A stretch of 64,000 bases of DNA, from contig CALNXK010000038.1 of NCBI GenBank assembly GCA_942486035.1, positions 1,369,501 through 1,433,500 of the forward strand, given 5' to 3'. This DNA is from Porites lobata (lineage: Eukaryota; Cnidaria; Anthozoa; Scleractinia; Poritidae). Below are positions 44,501 to 54,700 of the stretch, piece by piece. Under the pieces are notes generated by a model, which did not search any database, had not been told where the DNA came from, and worked only from the letters and a program-made list of their open reading frames with translations. Position 1 is the stretch's first letter. The number at the start of each line of letters is the position of its first letter. Position numbers and translations under genes: made by a program.

Positions 44501-47500
44501 GTATTTGCAGCTTCCCAAAGTTAGTGACATTGCTCTTATTTACGTTGATTTTATTTATTATTTTTGTCTATACAGCAAGTTTAGATCCCAAGCTAAGCAT
44601 GACCTCATGGCTGTCTAAACTGGAGTCAAGTTCATGGCTTGATTATGTTCAAAGCATTTTATCCACAGCTTGTCATGTTGCTAAATGTTTGGACAAAAAC
44701 GGTAACAGTGCATTTTACAGTACGATAATTTTACAACCAAGAGAAAGTATTTTACAGTGTATAGTAAAATGTTTGGGAAGGGGACTGCACAGCTGTACTT
44801 CATTAGGTCATAAAAAAACTTATGTTTGATTTTCTTTCTTCAGTTAGCAAATGACAAAAAAGAAAATTTTCAACTATAATAAACAGAAAAAAGATTTTTA
44901 TGTTAGCACCAAGAGTGCCAATGTGGGAAGCTATTGTAATAGTTTCTTGCATTAATACCTAGTAGATATTTTGCACTAATGCTTTATTTAACAATTATTC
45001 CTCGAGCCAGAATGGGCTCTGAGTCAATGGCCCATGTGGCGGAAGGCCGAATGGGCTATTGACTCAGAGGCCATGAGGGCGAGAGGAATAAAATTAATGT
45101 TTTAGTAAAATCCAACTAGTTGGTCAAAAATATGGAGAATAAAAAACTTTTAGCTAGTTAAAGCTATCTAAACTTTAATCCGTTTTTGCTGCCAAAAAGC
45201 GTGCGCTTTTCGCTACTAGTAGGCTATAACATATAGCCTAGTAGTAGCTCAACCATTCAGAATGCAGCATTGATAATAGACCACTAGTTGGATTTTACTA
45301 ATATGGAATAGTCGCCCTCACTTAATGAGTAAAATTAATATTATTGTACATGAGGTTTTTTTATGGTTATTATCTTTGCAAGGTTCTAAATTTATATTAT
45401 CTGTATTAGGAACAACTGTCTTAGTTCATGGTGATGCTGGCACAGATGCCACCTTACAAGTCACATCTTTAGTGCAGATTTTGTTAGATCCTGTTTGCAG
45501 GACAATTAAAGGGTAAGAATTATCTGTCAGATTTTAACTATATTGGGCATTTTTGTTTGGTGTACAGTAGATACCTGTCTAAATTCTTCTCTCGTAAAGT
45601 GCACTGATCATTGCTAAGCCTGACTTGTGTCCAGTCAACTCTCAGTCAAAGAAAAAAGAGGGGGGCCTCTCCCTTTCGTTTTCCTCCTTCCCATCACCCC
45701 TTGCACTCGTTTCAGTCACTCTTCTTGCGTTCCGTCCTCTGCGTGCGATCCAAATAGAGACGACTCGGGACAAGTCAGATTGCTAAGCTGTGTGCTGCAG
45801 ATTTTCTTTCCTGTTTTTTGTATGTCACTCAACAGTAAGTTTAAAATATTTGTAATGGAGAAGGCCAGTGCTAGTTCCGGATTCAATTAAATAAAACTTT
45901 TTCAAGTGTGATTTCAAAGTGTGGCTGTTGTTTTTAATCTCTAAAACAATAGCTACACTAAAGTTACGATTTAAAAGTTTTATTGAATTAACAGCTGGGG
46001 TGTGAGAGTTGATTGTAAGAAAGCATTTCTTTGTACTCTGAAAGTTACCCATGTATGAACCTTAATGAGAATTTCACTTTTAATCAAAACTCTCCTGCCA
46101 GATCAGTCAAATCCTAAATAAAATTAGTATGCCCCAAGGAGATGGTTTTTCAGCAAAAAGTCTTGGAAAAAGCTTATTTCATTGTCAAAATGATTGGTCC
46201 GGTAATGGTCTGGCCGGCCAGTTCTTACTTTTGGAAACAGTTCATCTTACTACAGCTAGCCTGCGTAGCAAGCGTTTCCTCGCAAGTTCGTCGAGAAAGT
46301 TAGGACGAGAGCAAAAAAAGGAATGATTGGAAACGCTTGCTACGCAGGCTATACTACAGCGCATGCTACTTGCTACCTAGTCGTTTCACAGGGAAACTCA
46401 AATAATTATTATTCATTCATTATTGACAGATTTGAGGGTCTAATTGATAGAGAATGGTTACGTGGTGGCCATCCGTTTACTGAGCGCTGTATTAAAGTAG
46501 GTGTATCTCCAGTTCGCTACAAAGGCCAGGGTGCAGTGTTCCTTCTGTTCCTAGACTGTGTGTGGCAGGTTAGTGTTGAGAACAAAACCCATGAAACAAT
46601 ACCAAGCAGATTTTTCCCTGAACAGGAAACAAAGAGATCTTTTGTTTTCTGTCATCAGAGTCTGGTACACGAAGTTTTGACCCTTTTTCTCAGTCGCCAA
46701 AGCCTCTTTTTAAAAAGTGCCAAGTCTGTCTACAAAAATAATCTTTAGTTGTTACGCAAATAAAACTCACTTAAGTAATAAGTGATGAACTTAGCCTCTT
46801 TTTGAAAGTGAAGATTTTGAAAATTCGGCATATTTGCCTCCGTAAAGTAAATGAAAACCTGACGTTACGAGTGCTATTCTTTCGTCACAGTGAAGACGAG
46901 GGACTTTGATAAAGGCGTGGTGCCCAAGAAGTCAATTTGTGATGATCTCTGCAATGGCAATTTTTTTCGTTAGTTAAGATGATAAAGCCAATGATTTGTG
47001 TATTCCATGTACTTGTAGCAAGCTCAGTACTGGTAAAAGGTGACAGTCGCGTCAATATCAAATACATGTCCCTCAAGGCACACTGTGCAGTGGCTTTGTC
47101 ATTTAATGTTTTTCATTTTTATCAACAGATATACCAACAGTTCCCATGCTCGTTTGAGTTTAATGATCGTTTTCTCATAACTTTGTTCGAGCATGCGTAC
47201 TCTTCGCAATTCGGTAAGATATCTTTGGACTTTATTATGTGGTATTTGTAGAATTTTTGTGTTTAGATACAGCTGTTTTTCGTTTGTCGCCTTGAACCGT
47301 TAACATGGAAATGCGGCATTTTCTTTGTACACTAAAACGTTATACTTAATTTTTTTTTAGGTACCAGTTTCCTCTACCGATTTTTTCCTGAGGGAGGAGG
47401 GGACGTCTGTACACGGGCTAACCAGCCGTCCCGTCCTGGGAGGGCTCCGCAGTTTCCCGGCCCCAGTTGTTCAAACGTTGGATATCGCTATCCACCGGAT

Positions 47501-49726
47501 AAATCACTGTCCAGCGGATAAGTATTCGGGAAACCAATTACATGCGCTATCCCGTTGATAGTGATTTATCCGGTGCATAGCGTTATCCACCTTTTGAGCA
47601 ACTGGAGCCTGGAATGTACGTACATTCTAAAGGCCGATTTACACGGTACAATTTTGTCGCGTGCGATGAGTTTATGATAGACCTACAACCTAATTCGTAC
47701 CCTGTAAATCAAAGTTGCGATAGTCGCAAGTCTGTTGTAAGTGAGATGTGCACGACAGAACCCGTGTCGTATAGGATTATCTTAAGAACATAGCTTGCGA
47801 AGAAGTTGTGCCGTGTAATCAATGCTTAAACATTGCACAGCTGGTCATTTCTATTTTTCTCCTTTTCAGGCACCTTTCTTTGTAATAACGAATGCGAGCG
47901 TGTAGCAGCTAAACTTAAAACAATGACAGTGTCTCTGTGGTGAGGCTTGTGCAATTTTATTTTTAAATACTACTGAATGTAGCTAATTTTTCTTTTCTAT
48001 TAATGAAGTTTTTACAAATCTCACTTTTCAGGTCATATCTAAATCAAGCAGATATCCTTAAACCGCTGTTAAATCCAATGTATGAACCAAACAGCTCTGT
48101 TCTCTGGCCTTCCGTGGCTTCGCAAAGTCTTGTAAGTTCATAAAGAATCTCGCTTCTTTTTGCCATGTAGCTAAAGATGATTTTTGGGGAAAAAGTTTGG
48201 ATATTACCAGCGCCTATTTACGAATTTCCCACAGGTCGCTATTTAAAATTTTTGTGACTTCATTTGTGGTGGTGTGAAGAATTTGATCTTTAACAACCGC
48301 TGCCCCAAACTTTCGTCGTCGAAATTTGAAAAAGGATGACGCACATTTTGTGACATTTCTAAAATGAGGAAACGGACGATTTTTATTCTTTCATGAATGC
48401 GTTAAAGGACTGTACATGATATTCTGATGTTGTTACCTTGTTCTTGTAGGTATTGTGGCCAAGCTTGTTTCTTAAATGGAAAGAATCTAACAAGAATGAA
48501 GACATTTTATGGGAAGAAGTGCGCAGAATACAGGAAATAAATACGGATTTAAAAAGTAAAGCTATATCTCTAAGAAGGTAAGGGAAGACATCTTAGTCCT
48601 ATAGGGTGCAAGGAGAGCAGTTTCAAATGAGTACAGTTAAAGCTCTTGTAGGTTTCCCTAACTGGAGTTGATCCGGGGCTCCGATCTTTATGGCAGGAAT
48701 TCACATAAGTCGTCATTAGCAGCATACGGGAAGGGAAGCACGTTTAGACGAATTGTCTTTTTCCCGAGAACAGTTTCCTTCCAAGGACATTTCATTACTT
48801 CTACATCTCCCAACCAGCAAAAAATTGCCAGAAGAACAGATATTTTGAGTAACAGATCCATTGGGTGCCCCTGTACAAGGGCTTCAGTATTATTTTCTCG
48901 AAGAGTTTAGTCGCAAGTTATCGTTTTACGAATGTGAGAATTTTTCTGATTCCTTTCTAAATCATATTTTTGAATCCGAACATTTTAGGTTTCCTTATCA
49001 TTTTTTTAAAGCAAAAAACAGCATTACTTGGAGAGTGAAGTGTGAAAAATTAAGCTTCAGAAAATTGAAGGAAATTTATTAGATAAGTTTAGAAAATTGT
49101 ACATGTATGGAACGGTCAATAGAAAAGTGTAGGCAATATCTGCTCCTCCGGACAGAAATTTTACAGAAAACAGTCGTCGGGTGGTCCTGCATGCTCAATC
49201 TGGATTTTGTCTACGGAGATGACTGTGCGTATGAGGTGTCTGTTATGAAAGAAAGCTTTAATTTCTGAAGAAACTGCAGTGTTGTGTCGGTGGGGGAGTG
49301 GGAAGATTGAGAAGGCGCTCTTCTGAGCGAGTCTCGTGAATCTCTGATGAAGGGCAAGCGCTCGAAAGTTAGCCTGCGAAACTGGCGGTTGGTTTAACGA
49401 AAGAGCAATGAGCGACGAAGCCGAGGGAAAAAAAACCTTTCCTCCGGCGGTCAATCTAAGTTATTTTCTCAACTCAGCACCAGCCAAATCTTTGTTCGTT
49501 ATGTAACCTTTAACTGTAGTTAGTTTTGGGTTAGTTTTTCTTTTTTTTTCCGAGAAGATTGGAAGTCAAGTGTTGATTTCCTTGCCTGGGGAAAACGTCA
49601 CTATCTCTATAAAATCTTATGTTGTTTTGTTCTCTCAGGGAATACGCCGAACTACAAGCCAAAGTATTTGAAGAAAGACGAAAATGGCAAGAAGAACAAG
49701 ACCAGAGAGAAAAACAACGAACTTGA
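38520..49726 (+). CDS. MTMR9: MTMR9, catalytically inactive myotubularin-related protein
   Basis: Fourteen coding exons: 38520-38666, 41252-41411, 41921-42072, 42690-42818, 43138-43294, 43917-44021, 44576-44701, 45410-45512, 46430-46568, 47129-47213, 47870-47939, 48032-48131, 48450-48577, 49639-49726. All introns are GT-AG with compatible phases; total 562 residues (human 549). The N-terminus has the PH-GRAM start MEFVEYIKSPKIDKV and LEGTLCVTGHHLIFSSRTD. The phosphatase-like domain follows (YPFFYRHLKPLEEDGW, FGRFPILSYYHKKNG). Residues 332-340 read HGDAGTDAT where active myotubularins have HCxxGxDRT, so the catalytic Cys and Arg are lost, as in vertebrate MTMR9. The C-terminus is a predicted coiled coil (from about EEVRRIQEIN to QEEQDQREKQ). 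The family member partners with MTMR6/7/8 and enhances their PI(3)P and PI(3,5)P2 phosphatase activity. Introns carry a Penelope-like relic, a microsatellite and MITEs. Confidence 0.95.
39410..40010 (+). mobile_element. Penelope-like retroelement relic in MTMR9 intron 1
   Basis: Across three shifted frames the plus strand reads IKFTAEISDKGNS, FLDTLVYKG, FKRDATLDVRTHFKPTETFQ then YTHFGSCHHKELKR, FKAHLLQRGYPEDLIN, VNFKDRKLALQQK, PFVTQYQPSVPNLKQIL and SYKRGRSLK. This order is characteristic of the region after the reverse transcriptase core of Penelope-like elements, before the GIY-YIG endonuclease. It is 5'-truncated and has several frameshifts and stops, so it is inactive. Confidence 0.7.
42112..42245. 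repeat. (ATC)n-rich microsatellite in MTMR9 intron 3
   Basis: Imperfect ATC/ATT trinucleotide array of about 130 bp. Open frames here encode only His or Ile runs and are artefacts. Confidence 0.85.
44165..44440. repeat. Probable dispersed repeat in MTMR9 intron 6
   Basis: The stretch carries recurring CTAGCCC, GGGCAAAT and CTTGCCCATCGGGCAA motifs with short inverted matches. No protein or clear terminal repeats. Class unknown. Confidence 0.35.
45102..45301 (-). mobile_element. MITE with TTAGTAAAATCCAACTAGT ends, copy B
   Basis: About 200 bp in MTMR9 intron 7. Its ends match copy A (12781-12976) and the interior is the reverse complement of it. The upstream flank (45003-45098) holds the additional inverted motif GGGCTCTGAGTCAATGGCCC and GGGCTATTGACTCAGAGGCC, part of which is also next to copy A. 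Confidence 0.8.
46257..46351. mobile_element. Foldback miniature element (TAGCCTGCGTAGC ends), perfect 9-bp duplication
   Basis: Arms TAGCCTGCGTAGCAAGCGTT and its exact complement AACGCTTGCTACGCAGGCTA; total 95 bp, in MTMR9 intron 8. Flanked by perfect repeats TACTACAGC at 46248-46256 and 46352-46360. Confidence 0.88.
47458..47612. mobile_element. MITE of the GTTGTTCAAACGYTGGATA family, copy 2
   Basis: GGCCCCAGTTGTTCAAACGT at the left, with internal CACCGGATAAATCACT and GTGATTTATCCGGTG as an inverted pair, and TATCCACCTTTTGAGCAACT at the right. In MTMR9 intron 10. Confidence 0.8.
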
Positions 49727-51764
49727 AACTGAAGTTGTGTCAAGATTCTTTCACTTTGTTTAGAGGAATTATTTCTTCTTTGCCGGCAGTAGTCATTATA
49801 GATTCTGCGTTAGTTAAGTGCGGTGGTTACCATTTTTGTAACAGTGGGGTAGAAAACAGTCTCTTTACTTAAGCGAAAGTTTATGTCAGAGCGGAGCGCG
49901 GATACAGCTAGGATCTAACCTCTACGTATTGATCGTATTAGTGTCGCATGTTATCTTCTACGCGGCCGTTATTTCGGTAGTCAGGAGTATTATGTGACAA
50001 CCCAAATATCACACAGCTTGGGAAAAGACGTAGTATGAATAGTCCAATGGATCTTATTTTTGATATGGCTATAATCATACCGGCGCAATTTTAAGGTGTT
50101 AGAAAATATATAATTGCATTTTAAAGATAGTTACTGTAGCGTCGAAACGAACTTGGCATGTACAAAATCAATTGCAAACTGAGTGAGAACATAAGACCAC
50201 GTGGGCATTAGGCCACGTTTTCTGTAGATATTTTTCTATACGACAAGTACAGACTGAAATTTAAGATGCAATGTGTGATTTTCAACTGCGATCTCAAAAA
50301 TGTGGTCACTGAGTAAATGGATCCCACTGAACAAACAAAACTCTGTCTCTTTATATTCCGGGGTTTCACCGGCATGCCAAAAGGAAAGACTACGATTTGA
50401 GAAATCATCTGTGCTCATGTAAGTTAACTTGAACAAAAAATAAAATTAATTTCGAGACACACGCAATTCGTTATTGCTGATAACGCACGTTGTTTAACTG
50501 AGCGCGAAGCGGGAGACGCAGCCTGGCGCAAAGCGCGAGACTGGAGGAGGGGGTGTTGTGCTTTATTTACAAGGGATAGTTCATTTTTTCTGTTCGTCTT
50601 GCTCTCCGCTAGGCTTAGCTTAACAACGTACGGTTCAATCAGCTTTCGTAGAAGAAGAAAAATATATTTATGTAGGAATAATTTTATGGATAATAAAGTT
50701 ATTGCGATAGGTAACAGATCAAACAATAAATTAACTGATATCATAAAGACTTTTGTTCTTGGGCCATCGATGGTAGTTTAATTAAAACACAAACAGCGGT
50801 GATAAACATTCTGAGCTTTTGCATTTTTATGTAAACTTGACGTTTCGTTTGCTAGTCAACATACATTTTCAAAAGTGATCTTTAATGACCGTTACGGATG
50901 ATGACGAAACTATTAATTTTATACAGACAATTTACAAGGTGTCGAAAGGTGGCCGGAATTGAGATTAAGAATTCAAAATTCTTGACAGAAACGAATACAA
51001 AAGGCAACAGCTAATAAAGTTGACTGAAGGTCTTGTATAGACCATGTTTCTTTTATCTTACAATCATAATGTGACATAAAACAGTTTCATCTTTGTTATT
51101 ATTTACTTATTGATTTGTTTACCATTTTAGTGACTTGTGACAAGAGCGTTGCTGTTTTGAAATTGTTTGTTTGTCTTTGGCCTTAAGTTGCGGACACTTG
51201 AATCCAGAGCTTTCGCATTTGTTTTCTGGCGAAAAAATATCACCACCACAGTAGGAACTACTGTACAGTACAGTGGACTACTGTACAGTAGAGAGCTGCT
51301 TAAGTTAACAACCCTTCCCCTGAATTTTCATTTGCACTATTCAACATGTTCAAAATGGCTGCAAGATCAGCTCGTCTTGGATCAGGGATGATATCTACAA
51401 TCGTTTGTTTTCTGTTGAACGGAATTTTGCAACGTTTTTATTGGTCAATACAATCAAAATGTATTCTTTTGAACGTTGTGCACTTTCAGGTCCACAAAAA
51501 CATACAAAGGAGTCTGACGGGCTAACATTCCACTCAACCATTGGTCAGGGATGGATAGTTGAAGTTTTTGCTCAGTGTGACTGAACAAGCTAACATTGCA
51601 CCATTGGTCAGGCATGGATATTCCGTGACTGAAAGATTGCCGAGAAGTACGAAATAGGAATGGGGCGAGAGAGGCAATTCTGGTCACGCAATGGTAATGG
51701 AAACTAGGTACACGGAAAATCATGTAAAGACTTAAGAAAGCTCTCTCTTTCCATTAGAAACCCT
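49727..51764. other. Intergenic interval between MTMR9 and HS1BP3
   Basis: Includes the MTMR9 3' UTR (end not determined) and the HS1BP3 promoter. Contains the dispersed repeat at 51455-51545 and a short palindromic cluster of ACTGTACAGTA near 51260. No gene recognised. Confidence 0.6.
51455..51545. repeat. Dispersed repeat shared with 18085-18185
   Basis: Near-identical to the 18085 copy over TTCTTTTGAACGTTGTGCAC, AGGTCCACAAAAACATA and AAAGGAGTCTGACGGG. Located about 220 bp upstream of the HS1BP3 start codon. Confidence 0.7.
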
Positions 51765-54700
51765 ATGATAATGGCCTCTGTGACGTTAACAAACCGGTAA
51801 GTATACAGTTGTCTCGAGAGGCTTTAACAAAACTGTGAAAGGTTGGCATTCATGTTCGCAAAGTTACTTGCTTTGATGGTCTCGATGATTTCCAGCATGC
51901 GAACAAAGAATCGTACATTTTTAAAATGTGCGAATCAAGAGTTACGGTAAATAATACAAGTAAAATGGTTGGATTTAGTTCTGCAAGTGAAGATTCTCAA
52001 GAGAGAGTGATTAGCATATGAATGTTTTCAGACATATCTTCTACTACTTGCATTACGTGCGTGTCAACGGTATCATAATGAATTTGATAATTATTTGAGC
52101 TAAAAAAATTTAGTGCCAAGACTGAAATGAAAGAATCAGAGTCATACAAAGTATTTTAAATAATCGGTAAATAATTTATTTTACTGTCTTAAAATTTGCT
52201 GCACATGAGGATTTCAACCTTCTTCAACCCACGTGAAACATTTGGAGTCCTTTGTCTCCCTGTCATCAACTCACCTCACCTCTAATCAGTAAACTAATCT
52301 GCCTTTCGCTTGTTGATGAAATAGTTGCGGCAGGGGTGGGGGAGGGCTACAGCCACCTTTTTAGTTTTGTTAGCCCCCCTCCCTCCCCCTGTGTCTCAGG
52401 ATATCCCCACTTGTCCACCCAAATGATCCCAGAAATCTCTGCACCCAAAGCTTGTGCCCATTCTTTCTAGAGGTTCTGAAGTTCCCCAACCCCCAAACCA
52501 ACCGTAACTGAATAGCCCAGTGAACCAAGTGTTGAACGATTTAACCATACTAAAATAATAATAAATTATTTCTGTCAATAACTGCAGGGAATTAAAGAAC
52601 AAGGCTACTGGTATTGATATCCGTGTACCACAGCATGAACATATTTCTGGTCCACTCGGTGGAAATGTCTTGTACCATGTGATTGTTGTGACACGGTTGT
52701 TCTACTTCAAAACTCCAGGTAAACACAAGGAGTCTGATGTTGTCCAGTTCATGGTAAGTAGACAGTGTATAGACTGTTTATCTTTGAAAAAGTAGCTGAA
52801 GTCTTTTTCAACCCCCAGGGAAGCTGTTAACTAGTTCTAAAAGCCAAGTTTCCAAAAGCTGGGTGTCCGGCAGCCAATAAGAAATCAAGATTCCTACTTG
52901 ACTTAGAATTGTTTTGGGAAGTTAATTTAACTAATATTAGGGTTCAATTCTCCAGACCCGTAAAAAGTCTGGAAAATAGCGATATGTTGGAAAACAATAA
53001 AGTCTTTTTTTCAAAGCTACAACAATTATTCCTGACATAAGTGAATTTTTTTCATTTTGGTCAAAGCTTTATTCAATCTTTCCTACACCTTTGCAGTGCA
53101 TTGGGAAAAAAGCTTTGTTCCTGTTTTTTTTAAGGCGGCTTTATCACCTATTTGGTAACCTCGAGTCTGGAAAAAGAAATTATTGTTTTCAAAAAAAGTC
53201 TTGAATTTTGGATCCAGAAATCTACATGAAGCATGTAATATAATTACAGTCAAACCACCAGTAACTGACTATCTAATGTCTTTCTGAGAAAATTTTGAGT
53301 TTTAGGTATAGGTCAGGTTCCATATGCATGAGGTTGCTGTCACCTGAAGTGACTTCAAGTTGAAATAAACAAATAATAGATATTAACCAACTGTCTTTTA
53401 TTGTTTATTCCAGATTCCACAAAAATATGAGGTTTTTGAAGACCTTTGTGCTAAACTCTCACAGAAGTTTCCCAGTGTTGTATTTTCTTCTCCACCAAAG
53501 AAGACATTTTTAGTCAGTGATTCAGTAATCTCAGATCGTCGCCGGTATATGGAGGATGTGCTTCAACAGATAGCCAGGACTCCAAAACTAGCTTGTAGCT
53601 CATTGGTTTTGGAATTTCTTGGAGCAAAAAGAGGGCATAAGGATGTAAACCGACTTGAAATAACCCAGACAAAGAAAGTAATGAATAGCAAACAAATTAT
53701 AAGACCTTATAACTATAAAAGTGTCTGTACACAGGCTACCCATTATCGTTAACTTTAAGCCAGAAGACCCAGAACTTGAAAGAAAGTATAAAGTGATAGA
53801 ATCCAATACAGCTTTTTAGTGGAGCAAAATCATATGCAAGTGGAGCCCCATAGCTAAGAAAATTTGGTTGTCTATCCATCCGATAAATTTTGTTAGTCTC
53901 ATGACTGTCTGTCCAGCCATCCCGCATCCTTCCATACCACAGGGCTCCCAATGTGAAATCTCCCACTTTCTAGCTTATTGTGGGAGCCTGTAACCTGATA
54001 TTGCACATTTATGTTGTGGTCATTTGATAGCTGCAAAACAGAGTATCCACTGGCCAGTATCACATGACCCTATTGCAGGCTCAGGTGTTGGCCTATCAAG
54101 GTTACATGTTTTTGGAAGTTATCTGCTGACAAGTCACTAGTTTTTAACTACATGTAATAACAGGGTTAACGCCGAGTGGATTTCTTTGCAGTGGTTACAA
54201 TGGTTACATGGTTGTTTAAAGCAAATTAATTGTAAATAATTTTATGTACAGGAACTTTGCCTTAAGCCTTGGCTAAATCTCTATATTATTATTGAAATTC
54301 TGCTTAGGATCCAAAGGCAGAGGAAGAAGAATCTTCGGAACAGAAACCTGTCAAAGAAGAGGAAGTGGAAGATGTAGACTTGTTTGCCAAAACAGATGAA
54401 ACAGATGTAGCCCAAAACAATGGCAATGAAGAGGATGAAGAGGAAGACTTATTTGCAACAGCTAAGGGCTCATCTGAGGCACAAATGACTGGTTTCTCAA
54501 TCTTCGACAACAATGACAAAGAAGACTTGGATGATGAAGATATCAATAAACTATTTATTCCTGCAGGTGCGGATGAAAATAAGATCAGCCTTGAAGTAGA
54601 AGACAATTCGCAGCTTCTCAAGTGAGTTTTAACTAAGTTTGGTGAGTAGGTTTGTTTTTGGAAAATAACGTTTGATCATATTAACATTTTGTGACAAAAG

